A DNA stretch of 11,238 nucleotides from CAWBRT01 sp050015355 (GCA_050015355.1 JBEKBO010000135.1:1-11238); one strand, 5' to 3'. Counted from the stretch's first letter, positions 1 through 7,568 are shown. Translations and numbers: made by a program. The notes: a model not told the origin generated them from the sequence alone.

Positions 1-1
1 C

Positions 2-148
2 CAGGGCCAAGCCGCACTGTTATGGCAAGCGGGGCTGGACATCGCGGCAACCATTCGCGTTTCCGGCGGAGGGAGAAAAATGTTTCTTGACATCCCCTTT
101 TATAGAACAGGCATTCTCACCAGTGATCCCGAAACGGAAGTTCTCTGA
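2..148 (+). CDS. Possible C-terminal end of an unknown protein (partial)
   Basis: The second frame is open from the window edge to a TGA at 146-148 and would encode about 48 residues, including the stretch LDIAATIRVSGGGRKMFLDI and ending ETEVL. The composition looks protein-like (mixed hydrophobic and charged residues, no arginine-rich shadow pattern). The stop lies about 35 bases before a hairpin terminator shared with the convergent rho gene, which fits the 3' end of a plus-strand gene. Against it, the third frame is also open across this stretch and codon bias is weak. An internal ATG at 80-82, preceded by GGAGGGAG, could instead start a separate 22-residue peptide in the same frame. I do not recognise the family. 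Confidence 0.3.
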   Translation, partial: QGQAALLWQAGLDIAATIRVSGGGRKMFLDIPFYRTGILTSDPETEVL

Positions 149-182
149 GGCTGCAATCGCTCGGGCCTCTCGGACGGCGCGC

Positions 183-211
183 AAAAGCCCGGCTCGCGCC
201 GGGCTTGTTTT
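183..211. terminator. Bidirectional intrinsic terminator at the 3' end of rho
   Basis: A perfect 8-bp stem (186-193 AGCCCGGC with 198-205 GCCGGGCT) has a 4-base loop. It is flanked by AAAA on the left, which gives a T-tract for the minus-strand rho transcript, and by TGTTTT on the right, which gives a T-tract for plus-strand transcripts. It starts 26 bases past the rho stop codon, so it most likely ends rho mRNA and also any plus-strand gene entering from the left. Confidence 0.85.
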
Positions 212-237
212 GCCGAGTAGGTTGCTGCTCGCCATGA

Positions 238-1488
<1,251 letters not shown>

Positions 1489-1564
1489 GTTCACCTACGG
1501 GAATGAATAACAGGAAGGTCGGAAGATAATGCGCAGCGCACGGATGGCGCGCGGCGAAGAGCAG

Positions 1565-1610
1565 GCTCTTCTGGTCCAACCTAGGCCTTAACGGCAGGGT
1601 TGGACCGAGC
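1565..1610 (-). promoter_or_regulatory. Long inverted repeat between rpoZ and rho (possible rho leader structure)
   Basis: GGTCCAACC (1573-1581) pairs perfectly with GGTTGGACC (1598-1606). The 16-base loop contains a further GCC/GGC pair (1585-1587 with 1593-1595). Outside the stem, GCTC (1565-1568) can pair with GAGC (1607-1610) across a four-base bulge. No T-run follows on either strand, so this is not an ordinary intrinsic terminator. It lies just after the rpoZ stop and about 80 bases before rho, where rho leader control is known in other bacteria. A regulatory role here is inferred from position and symmetry only. Confidence 0.45.
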
Positions 1611-1623
1611 CCACAAAACCGCC

Positions 1624-1839
1624 TTAGGCAGCGCGACGCTGCGCTTCACTCACATTTTTCGGTTCAGTTAAAATGTCGTCCCGCTCCGAACCCGCAATCC
1701 GGTTCAATACCTCATTGGTAGTGTCCTGGATTCTGGTGCTCGGCTTGTGAAACTTGCGGGTAGCTTTGGAAGCAAGCTGGCAAAGCATATAACGATTCTG
1801 CAAAGTATGTAAAGCCTCAAAAACTTTATCTGAACGCAT
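1624..1839 (-). CDS. rpoZ: RNA polymerase omega-like subunit
   Basis: The 71-residue protein has the core NRYMLCQLASKATRKFHK (residues 16-33), which aligns in style with the omega motif NRFxLVxxAxxRAR, followed by TRIQDTTNEVLNRI, matching the second conserved helix where omega has a Thr and an acidic residue. Omega helps fold and hold the beta-prime subunit of RNA polymerase. The ATG at 1839 is preceded by GGAG with a 6-base gap, a good ribosome binding site. The C-terminal tail (EPKNVSEAQRRAA) is polar and probably disordered. The gene is on the same strand as rho and immediately upstream of it, so it probably shares its transcript. The protein is short and diverged, and an alternative reading is a conserved protein of unknown function. 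I recall similar acidobacterial proteins being labelled omega, but cannot check it here. Confidence 0.62.
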   Translation of the reverse strand: MRSDKVFEALHTLQNRYMLCQLASKATRKFHKPSTRIQDTTNEVLNRIAGSERDDILTEPKNVSEAQRRAA

Positions 1840-2472
1840 AAGTTACTCCATGGTGCGCTGACTACCGAACACGGGTCTTTACGTCATGCGCTTTTAGATT
1901 TTTAAACGGGGGTCTCGGTATCGGGAGCCTGGAATTCCACACCGCATGGACTTAGATGCATTGACCTGAACCGGAGTCGCTCTTTTCGTTGCACTCCGTT
2001 TCCCGTCTCACTGCCCAAACACCTTGAGCAAGACCTGATTGTCACGAATACACAGGCCCGCCCCCAACATTGAAACCCTTTTACGCGCTTATAGTTTTGC
2101 CGGGGGAACCGAGATATCTACTCGGCCAAACGCACACACCAACTGCCCTACGGGAGACCCACAAACCACAGTCCACTCGGGCACACCGGCCATTTTCAGG
2201 CCACCAACCAACCTAAGATAAACACTGGAGCGGGCTTCGGTCAAGATTTTTCGGCATCCGTCTAAACATTTGAAAAAGAGGAAAATACCAAATTCGGAAT
2301 CCGGTACCTCGGTTTCGTATTGGAAGCGCTACGGCGAGGGTGGCGTGGTAATTTTGCCACAATCTGTTCACAGTCCCTAGCCCTGGGCGTGCCATCCGGG
2401 AAAGGCCAACTTCGCCTTCGGTCAGACCTCAGGCTTCAGTTCCGTGCGGAATTGTCAGCAGCTCCGCGAGCG
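1840..2472. other. 633-base intergenic stretch with no supported gene
   Basis: Apart from the rpoZ ribosome binding site (CTCC at 1846-1849), I find no convincing gene. Short open frames (for example 2039-2221 plus and 2213-2395 minus) lack ribosome binding sites and have no recognisable motif. There is no tRNA T-loop signature. Local symmetry exists: CCGAG (2109-2113) with CTCGG (2121-2125), overlapped by a competing pair GTTTTGCCG (2094-2102) with CGGCCAAAC (2123-2131), plus small hairpins at 2344-2360 and 2440-2451. The segment 2220-2310 is AT-richer than its surroundings. The comM 3' end and the rpoZ promoter must lie here, but I cannot place either with confidence. Confidence 0.6.
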
Positions 2473-4023
2473 TCAGACCCAGTAACTCCGGTCGAGGCTG
2501 CGGTACTGGATGGCTTCGGCGATATGCTTGGCCTCAATCTGGCTTACATTCTCCAGATCCGCAATCGTCCGCGACACCTTCAATATGCGGTCGTGAGCCC
2601 GGGCGCTTAAGCCCTGCTGGCTCATGGCGCGCTCCAGCAGGCGCTCACACTCGGCAGAGAGCTCGCAGAACTGGCGAATGTGGCGCGATCCCATCTGCGC
2701 GTTGGAATAGATTTTTTCGCCTCCGCGCTTGAACCGGGCCAGTTGCACCTCCCGTGCCCGCAACACGCGCGCTCGAATACTGGCCGAATCCTCGGGCGTC
2801 GTAGCGCCGCCGCGCAGTTCCTTATAGTTCACGGCAGGCACATCGATATGGATGTCGATGCGGTCGAGCAGCGGGCCGGACATTTTCGACATGTAGCGCT
2901 GGATCATCGGCGGAGTGCAGTGACATTCGCGCGTGCGGTCGTTGAAGAACCCGCAAGGACAGGGGTTCATGGCGGCCGCGAGCATGAATCGAGCCGGAAA
3001 CGTCAGCGACATGGCGGCGCGCGCGATGGAAACGGTGCCGTCTTCCAAGGGCTGCCGCATCACTTCCAGCACGTTGCGAGGAAACTCGGGCAGCTCGTCG
3101 AGGAACAGCACGCCATTGTGCGCGAGAGAGACCTCACCGGGGCGCGGCACCATGCCTCCACCGATCAGCCCGGCGTCGCTGATGGTGTGGTGCGGCGAGC
3201 GGAACGGACGCACGCGCACCAGGCCCACGCCCGGATCGAGCACGCCGGCCACACTATGAATCTTGGTCGTCTCCAGAGCCTCTTCGAAGGTCAGCGGAGG
3301 CATAATGGTGGGCATGCGTTTGGCGAGCATGGTTTTGCCGCCGCCGGGAGGACCGATCATCAGGATGTTGTGTCCGCCCGCGCAGGCGACCTCCATGGCG
3401 CGCTTTGCCGTGTGCTGCCCGCGTACGTCTTTGAAATCGACACCCATGCGCTCGCCCTGGCCGAGCAACTCGGACGCCGAAATCTTCAGCGGAGCCACAC
3501 TGTTTCCGGTATTGATGAGCTGCACCACTTCCATCAACGAGCGCACGGGAAACACGTTCACGCCGTCCACGATTGCCGCCTCGCGAGCGTTGATCTCAGG
3601 CACCAGCAGGTTCGCGATCTTCTTGGTGCGTACCGCTATGGCGATGGGAAGCGTGCCGCGGACGCCGCGCAGGCTGCCGTCGAGCGACAACTCGCCGACC
3701 ATCACGTAATCGTTCAGCTCGCGCTTATTCAAAGCGCCATACGCCCCCAGGATGCCGAGAGCCATGGGCAGATCGAAGCCCGATCCCTCCTTCTTCATGT
3801 CCGCCGGAGCGAGGTTGACCGTGATATGGGTTGGCGGAACGTCGTACCCGGAGTTCTTCAGCGCAGCGCGAATCCGCTCGCGGCTCTCACGCACGGCGGC
3901 ATCGGGCAGGCCGACGGTCGTGAAGTGATCTTCTCCGAGCTTCACGCCCGAAACATCGACTTCGACATCGACCAGATTGGCGTCGATGCCGTAAACGGCG
4001 GCGGAAAGAGTTTTGAAGAGCAT
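2473..4023 (-). CDS. comM: ComM/YifB family Mg-chelatase-like AAA+ helicase
   Basis: The 516-residue protein has the ComM architecture: an N-terminal Lon/S5-like domain (about 20-165, with FTTVGLPDAAVRESRERIR and the block around 78-92), an AAA+ core with Walker A GPPGGGKT (224-231) and Walker B VLFLDELPEF (305-314), a Cys pair motif MNPCPCG (352-358) followed by CHC (367-369), and a C-terminal helical domain with the arginine-bearing SARAHDRILKVSRTIADL (473-490). ComM homologues are hexameric helicases that drive branch migration of incoming DNA during natural transformation. I chose the ATG at 4023 (MLFKTLSAAVYGIDA) because family proteins begin about here. A longer reading to 4194 only adds non-homologous residues. 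There is no clear Shine-Dalgarno before this ATG. It diverges from the CPBP protease gene, and no other competence gene is visible nearby. Confidence 0.95.
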   Translation of the reverse strand: MLFKTLSAAVYGIDANLVDVEVDVSGVKLGEDHFTTVGLPDAAVRESRERIRAALKNSGYDVPPTHITVNLAPADMKKEGSGFDLPMALGILGAYGALNKRELNDYVMVGELSLDGSLRGVRGTLPIAIAVRTKKIANLLVPEINAREAAIVDGVNVFPVRSLMEVVQLINTGNSVAPLKISASELLGQGERMGVDFKDVRGQHTAKRAMEVACAGGHNILMIGPPGGGKTMLAKRMPTIMPPLTFEEALETTKIHSVAGVLDPGVGLVRVRPFRSPHHTISDAGLIGGGMVPRPGEVSLAHNGVLFLDELPEFPRNVLEVMRQPLEDGTVSIARAAMSLTFPARFMLAAAMNPCPCGFFNDRTRECHCTPPMIQRYMSKMSGPLLDRIDIHIDVPAVNYKELRGGATTPEDSASIRARVLRAREVQLARFKRGGEKIYSNAQMGSRHIRQFCELSAECERLLERAMSQQGLSARAHDRILKVSRTIADLENVSQIEAKHIAEAIQYRSLDRSYWV

Positions 4024-4182
4024 AAGGATACAAAAGGAAACGCCTATCCCTACCACATCCTTTGCCCCCGCCCTATGCCCCTTGTCACTTTCGTCTGTGA
4101 CGATCTGGAATGCCCTTGCCGGGCACAAAATTGTCCGAGGCAGCACAAGCCGAAAAAATCTCTCGCCTCGCAGCAGACGCAC

Positions 4183-4208
4183 GCCTAAACCCATGGGTTA
4201 GCCTAAAC
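4183..4208. promoter_or_regulatory. Operator-like palindrome framed by direct repeats
   Basis: A perfect 12-base palindrome, AACCCATGGGTT (4188-4199), overlaps and is followed by two copies of GCCTAAAC (4183-4190 and 4201-4208), 18 bases apart. It lies in the 217-base divergent region, 32 bases before the CPBP start and about 165 bases before comM. The symmetry suggests a regulator binding site, most likely for the CPBP gene. No regulator can be named. Confidence 0.4.
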
Positions 4209-4240
4209 TCACGAGGCTCGCCTGATAAGATTGCGCTGCG

Positions 4241-4993
4241 ATGAGCGAACCCGGAAACCCGATGGAGACTGCGGCTGCTCCAGCCGGTCCCTCCGGCGCC
4301 CCGCAACGCATAGCGCCTCTCTGGCACACGGCCGTGCTCGTCATCGCGATCTTGCTTCTGTCGGCCGCGGGCAGCAACCGCCAGCATCTGGTCACCACCT
4401 CGCGCGCCCGAGTCTTGCAGTATCTCCTGACCCTGACCTGGGAGTGGCTGCTGTTCGCCTTTTGCGTTTGGGGCGCGCGCAAATCGGGAACCGGTCTGCG
4501 GGAACTCGTGGGCGGGCGATGGCGCGAGATCGAAGACGCGCTGATCGATGTCTTGACGGCTGCCGGCTTCTGGATAGCGGCGATGGTCGTGCTGGCGCTC
4601 GCGGCGCGCCTGCTGCATCTTGCGGGCGGCAATCAACTCGACGATGTACGCAGGCAGATTGGGTTTCTCGTGCCCCGCGGCACGCGCGAGCTCGCGCTTT
4701 GGTTTTTGCTCAGCGTGACGGCCGGAATTTGCGAAGAAGTCGTCTTCCGCGGTTATCTACAGCGGCAGTTCGCTGCCCTGTCCAAGAATGTCTGGGCGGG
4801 AATCGTCCTCTCCGGGTTGATCTTCGGCTCCGCGCACGGTTACGAAGGTGCAGGCCGCATGGTGCTGGTGGGAATCTACGGAATGCTGTTCGGTTTGCTC
4901 GCGCATTTCCGCCGAAGTCTCCGTCCGGGAATGATCGCCCATGCCTTCCATGACGGCATAATGGGACTGGCACTGCGATTTTTTTTGAAGTGA
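4241..4993 (+). CDS. CPBP (CAAX/Abi-type) family intramembrane metalloprotease
   Basis: The 250-residue membrane protein has about six to seven hydrophobic segments (roughly 27-44, 61-79, 105-127, 149-163, 185-198, 205-222, 229-246). The three family motifs are intact: EEVVFR (165-170), FGSAH (195-199) and HAFHD (234-238), giving the Glu pair, the two His residues and the Asp in the usual Asn/Asp position, which together form the metal-dependent active site inside the membrane. Bacterial members are related to the CAAX prenyl protease Rce1; some process peptides or confer bacteriocin immunity, but most have no known substrate. Neither ATG (4241, or 4262 after a weak GGAAA) has a strong ribosome binding site. 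TAAGAT at 4226-4231 resembles a -10 only 10 bases before the first ATG, so the mRNA could be leaderless. It appears monocistronic. Confidence 0.9.
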   Translation: MSEPGNPMETAAAPAGPSGAPQRIAPLWHTAVLVIAILLLSAAGSNRQHLVTTSRARVLQYLLTLTWEWLLFAFCVWGARKSGTGLRELVGGRWREIEDALIDVLTAAGFWIAAMVVLALAARLLHLAGGNQLDDVRRQIGFLVPRGTRELALWFLLSVTAGICEEVVFRGYLQRQFAALSKNVWAGIVLSGLIFGSAHGYEGAGRMVLVGIYGMLFGLLAHFRRSLRPGMIAHAFHDGIMGLALRFFLK

Positions 4994-5274
4994 GATTCTC
5001 TTCCGCGCAAGCCTAAAATTCAGCTTCGTTCACTTCGTTTCCGCGCCTGCAACTCGCGACGCGTTTTGCTTCGAAGTCAACGGTCGGAAATATTGCGATC
5101 GCGCGAACATGCATAAACACAGGTCGAAAACGATGTCGGCTTCGGCGCTTGAGATCGCTTCCAAAAGCGATTTCGCATCTCATTGACCCGCGCGTGAGGA
5201 GTCGTTCGCGCGAAATTCTCTTCGCTTCGCGGTCGGTCCATTGAGGAGTTCGCTTCCGCCCTTGCGTTTTTTGC
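4994..5274. other. Intergenic stretch with one imperfect hairpin, no gene
   Basis: I find no gene here. The stretch is rich in TTCG-containing words and includes a hairpin GAGATCGCTT (5151-5160) / AAGCGATTTC (5165-5174) with a 4-base loop and one G-U pair. No T-tract follows it, so it is not a clear terminator for the CPBP gene. A 24-codon open frame from ATG 5109 has no ribosome binding site and I do not accept it. Confidence 0.55.
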
Positions 5275-5304
5275 TTGACATGAGTTATCGAATCAACTTA
5301 TACA
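5275..5304 (+). promoter_or_regulatory. Sigma-70-type promoter of the Lys/Ala micro-gene
   Basis: The -35 is a perfect TTGACA (5275-5280). The best -10 is TATACA (5299-5304) with an 18-base spacer, or TTATAC at 5298 with a 17-base spacer. A T-run (TTTTTT, 5267-5272) lies just upstream. Transcription would start near 5311, giving a transcript of about 180 bases to the terminator at 5492. Confidence 0.7.
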
Positions 5305-5312
5305 ACTAGAAA

Positions 5313-5336
5313 ATTGCAACGATGAAACGTTGCAAT
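5313..5336 (+). promoter_or_regulatory. Perfect 9-bp stem-loop at the 5' end of the micro-gene mRNA
   Basis: ATTGCAACG (5313-5321) and CGTTGCAAT (5328-5336) form a perfect inverted repeat with a 6-base loop (ATGAAA), starting within a few bases of the predicted transcription start. As RNA it would be a 5'-terminal stabilising hairpin; as DNA it could be an operator just downstream of the promoter. The loop contains an ATG that opens a 15-codon frame ending at TAG 5367-5369, two bases before the micro-gene start. Confidence 0.6.
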
Positions 5337-5342
5337 CAAAAC

Positions 5343-5357
5343 TCGATCAATGATCGA
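5343..5357 (+). promoter_or_regulatory. Second small leader hairpin next to the ribosome binding site
   Basis: TCGATC (5343-5348) pairs with GATCGA (5352-5357) around a 3-base loop, ending two bases before the GGGAG ribosome binding site (5360-5364). It could modulate ribosome access. Its short length makes chance possible. Confidence 0.35.
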
Positions 5358-5371
5358 AAGGGAGAATAGCA

Positions 5372-5440
5372 ATGGCAACGAAAAAGGCTGCAAAGAAGGC
5401 TGCGAAGAAACCCGCAAAGAAGACCGCGAAGAAAAAGTAG
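5372..5440 (+). CDS. 22-residue Lys/Ala-rich histone-tail-like peptide
   Basis: After MAT come four tetrads KKAA, KKAA, KKPA and KKTA, then KKK and a TAG stop: 11 Lys and 7 Ala in 22 residues, encoded by near-repeats of 12 bases. Every expression signal is present: TTGACA promoter, GGGAG ribosome binding site 7 bases from the ATG, and a strong terminator 19 bases past the stop. That makes a real gene more likely than a chance frame. The sequence resembles the basic tails of histone H1, bacterial H1-like proteins (AlgP, Hc1) and extended HU proteins, which bind DNA or RNA by charge. Here the tail stands alone with no folded domain, and no HU gene is broken nearby. It may be a nucleoid or RNA-binding micro-protein; the function is inferred. 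Alternatively, the locus is a small RNA with an incidental frame. Confidence 0.72.
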   Translation: MATKKAAKKAAKKPAKKTAKKK

Positions 5441-5459
5441 TTAGCCTTCCACCCATAAA

Positions 5460-5492
5460 GGGGGGACGCGAAAGCGTCCCCCCTGGTTTTTT
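5460..5492 (+). terminator. Strong intrinsic terminator shared by the micro-gene and rsmE
   Basis: A perfect 10-bp stem (GGGGGGACGC 5460-5469 with GCGTCCCCCC 5474-5483) is capped by a GAAA tetraloop and followed by TGG and six T residues (5487-5492). On the minus strand the hairpin is followed only by TTTATGGG, so it may also serve the convergent rsmE (stop at 5502), though more weakly. Confidence 0.93.
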
Positions 5493-5501
5493 GGGCGCGA
5501 G

Positions 5502-6221
5502 TCAGGACCCTGCGGCCAGAGCGTGCACGACTGCCACCCCGGCGATGGCGGCGGTTTCGGTCCGCAGAATGGTTTCTCCCAGCGAGACCGATTTCCACCC
5601 GGCACCTTCGAGTATCTTTACCTCTTCCTCCGTCCAACCGCCTTCCGGTCCGACGGCCAGCGCCAGCGAGTTGTTTGCACACGCTGGGCCGAGCAGTTCG
5701 CCAATCGAGGCATGCGCTTGGTTCTCGTTGAGCAGCAGTTTGCAATCGCTCTCCAACGTCAACACCTCTTTCAATCTCGCTGGCGCGACGATCTCGGGAG
5801 GCCGCGTCCGGCGGGACTGCTCCGATGCCTCCAGGGCGATACGCCGCCATCGCTCGACTCGCTTCCCGGCGGCGAGGGCGAGACGCGCATCTGTCCGTCG
5901 CGCCACCAGCGGAACGATGCTGGCAACACCCAGCTCGGTGAGCTTTTCAATCGCCCATTCCATGCGGTCGAACTTGATCACGGAGAGCAGCACCGCGATG
6001 CGCGGCGCCGAAGGCGCCTCCACAACCTCGCCAAGTTCGAATTCCACCCGATCGTCGGCGACCGAGAGTACCCGCCCGCGGCGAAGCTGATCGCCCGTGG
6101 AAATTTCGAACTCCTGCCCCACCCGCGCGCGCAGCACCCGCGAAAGATGTTCTGCATGCGAACCGAAAAGATATGCGCGGTTGTCCCTGACCTCATCGGC
6201 AATCCAGCGGCGTCGCGTCAT
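5502..6221 (-). CDS. rsmE: 16S rRNA (uracil-1498-N3)-methyltransferase RsmE
   Basis: RsmE is a SPOUT-class enzyme that uses S-adenosylmethionine to methylate N3 of U1498 in the decoding region of 16S rRNA. The 239-residue protein has an N-terminal PUA-like RNA-binding part (about 1-70), the block KFDRMEWAIEKLTELGV (83-99), the EASEQSRR motif (131-138), and the knot motifs GPEGGW (191-196) and SLGETILRTETA (213-224) that form the cofactor site. The length is typical. The ATG at 6221 gives the usual N-terminus (MTRRRWIAD), but no Shine-Dalgarno is visible upstream. In many bacteria rsmE follows dnaJ and prmA; here it follows dnaJ across 210 bases of palindromic repeats and prmA is missing, so it may have its own promoter. 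It converges on the Lys/Ala micro-gene. Confidence 0.95.
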   Translation of the reverse strand: MTRRRWIADEVRDNRAYLFGSHAEHLSRVLRARVGQEFEISTGDQLRRGRVLSVADDRVEFELGEVVEAPSAPRIAVLLSVIKFDRMEWAIEKLTELGVASIVPLVARRTDARLALAAGKRVERWRRIALEASEQSRRTRPPEIVAPARLKEVLTLESDCKLLLNENQAHASIGELLGPACANNSLALAVGPEGGWTEEEVKILEGAGWKSVSLGETILRTETAAIAGVAVVHALAAGS

Positions 6222-6297
6222 GCATTCAACAATACCAGCCAGGGACCCCGGCGGTGGAGCAGCGAGCCGGGTTCTTGCGGAATCCAGGTTTTCGGAC

Positions 6298-6390
6298 GGT
6301 GCCCCACATCTGCCGCAGTTAGCAGATGTGGGATCTGGGCATCAGTCGAACTACCCCACGTTAGCCAAAAGCGGGCGAACGTGGGCCACC
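6298..6390. repeat. Pair of palindromic REP-like hairpins between rsmE and dnaJ
   Basis: Hairpin one: CCCACATCTGC (6303-6313) with GCAGATGTGGG (6322-6332), 11 bp perfect. Hairpin two: CCCACGTT (6355-6362) with AACGTGGG (6378-6385), 8 bp perfect, with a loop containing CCAAAAGCGGG. The outer edges also match: GGTGCCCCAC (6298-6307) is the reverse complement of GTGGGCCACC (6381-6390) except for one base, so the two hairpins face each other like a compound REP/BIME element. No T-tract follows on the dnaJ side. It may protect the dnaJ 3' end or act as a weak terminator. Confidence 0.7.
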
Positions 6391-6431
6391 AAGCCGAAGG
6401 ATTCTTAGGATACAGCTTCTCTGGTTTTGCC

Positions 6432-7562
6432 CTAGGCGAACATGTCTTTCACTTTGCTGAACAGCGAGCGCTTCTCGATCTTGTTCTCTACGCCGGAGAT
6501 CGAATCCAATTCCTGCAATACTTCACGCTGGCGCTTGGTCAGCTTGGTTGGAGTATGGACCTTGACCTCGACGTAAAGATCGCCACGCCCGCCGCCGTTG
6601 AGCACGGGTACACCCTTGTGCCGCAGCCGGAAGGATGTGCCTGTCTGCGTTCCCTCGGCGATTTTGATCGTCGCCTCGCCCTCGAGCGTAGGTATCTTGA
6701 TTTCCGCCCCGAGCGACGCCTGCGCGAACGAGATGGGAACGGCGCAAAAAAGATCTTTGCCTTCGCGCTCGAAAACCGCGTGCTCTTTAACGTGCAGCAC
6801 AACGTAAACATCGCCATTGGGCCCGCCGTGCAGGCCCGCATCGCCTGCACCCGAGAAGAGCATCCGCGTCCCCTCTTCAACGCCGGCGGGAACTTCGACC
6901 TTCAGCGTGTGTTGTTGAATGACGACACCCTCGCCTTTGCACCGTTTGCAGGGGTCCTGGATCACCGTTCCCATGCCCTGGCACGCCGGACACGTCCGCG
7001 CCATGGTCAGGAAGCCATTCTGGAACCGTATCTGTCCGCGGCCTGCGCATTGCCGGCATTGTACCGGTGCTTTGCCTGCCGTGGTGCCTTTACCGTGGCA
7101 GTCGTCGCAGATTACGCGCCGGCGAAAAGTGACTTCTCGCTCGCAGCCGAAGACCGCCTCGACGAACTCGATGGTGAGATCTTCTCGCAGGTCGCCGCCG
7201 CGCTGCGCACGTGAGCGGCGCCGGCCGCCTCCGCCGAAAACGTCTCCGAAGCCAAACAAGTCGCCGAAAATCTCGGCGAAATCGATTGTGCCCGCGTCAA
7301 AGCCGCCGCCAAAGCCGCCGCCCATGCCGTTGACGCCGGCGTGGCCAAAACGGTCGTAGTTGGCGCGCTTCTGCGGATCGCTCAGGATGGCGTATGCTTC
7401 GCTGCACTCCTTGAACTTCTCTTCGGACGTGGGATTCCCCGGATTGCGGTCCGGGTGATGTTGCAGCGCCATCTTGCGGTAGGCGCTCTTGATCTCCTGA
7501 TCGTCGGCGGTGCGGGAGACTTCAAGAACTTCGTAGTAATCGCGTTTGATCTGAGTAGCCAG
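6432..7562 (-). CDS. dnaJ: Chaperone DnaJ (Hsp40), apparent CTG start
   Basis: DnaJ delivers unfolded clients to DnaK and stimulates its ATPase. Read from CTG 7562, the 376-residue protein begins (M)ATQIKRDYYEVLEVSRTA and carries the HPD motif at 36-38, a G/F-rich linker (about 77-112), four intact zinc motifs CDDCHGKG (152-159), CRQCAGRG (169-176), CPACQGMG (191-198) and CKRCKGEG (205-212), and C-terminal client-binding domains. The frame holds no ATG, GTG or TTG between the grpE stop (TAA 7593-7595) and the ATG at 7472, whose use would remove J-domain helix I and most of helix II. The CTG matches the expected family start exactly and has GAGG 9 bases upstream. It is third in hrcA-grpE-dnaJ, 30 bases after grpE; dnaK does not intervene. 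Product certain; start codon inferred. Confidence 0.96.
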   Translation of the reverse strand: MATQIKRDYYEVLEVSRTADDQEIKSAYRKMALQHHPDRNPGNPTSEEKFKECSEAYAILSDPQKRANYDRFGHAGVNGMGGGFGGGFDAGTIDFAEIFGDLFGFGDVFGGGGRRRSRAQRGGDLREDLTIEFVEAVFGCEREVTFRRRVICDDCHGKGTTAGKAPVQCRQCAGRGQIRFQNGFLTMARTCPACQGMGTVIQDPCKRCKGEGVVIQQHTLKVEVPAGVEEGTRMLFSGAGDAGLHGGPNGDVYVVLHVKEHAVFEREGKDLFCAVPISFAQASLGAEIKIPTLEGEATIKIAEGTQTGTSFRLRHKGVPVLNGGGRGDLYVEVKVHTPTKLTKRQREVLQELDSISGVENKIEKRSLFSKVKDMFA

Positions 7563-7568
7563 TGTCTT

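Noticed and set aside
87..92. TTGACA as a -35 element upstream of the rho terminator
   Set aside because: No acceptable -10 lies 16-18 bases downstream; the nearby TATAGA is only 8 bases away.
20..235. 71-residue minus-strand open frame downstream of rho
   Set aside because: It runs through the intrinsic terminator and has no recognisable features.
2680..4188. 502-residue plus-strand open frame opposite comM
   Set aside because: Shadow of comM; very His/Arg-rich and without motifs or a ribosome binding site.
4024..4194. N-terminal extension of ComM by 57 residues
   Set aside because: Family proteins begin at the equivalent of ATG 4023, and the extra residues are not ComM-like.
5109..5186. 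24-codon plus-strand frame in the CPBP-to-micro-gene gap
   Set aside because: No ribosome binding site or promoter, and no family signal.
5523..7214. 563-residue plus-strand open frame across rsmE and dnaJ
   Set aside because: It spans two well-supported minus-strand genes and the intergenic hairpins; it is a GC-rich shadow.
6432..7472. DnaJ starting at the ATG at 7472
   Set aside because: This would remove J-domain helix I and most of helix II, which are encoded intact in frame just upstream.
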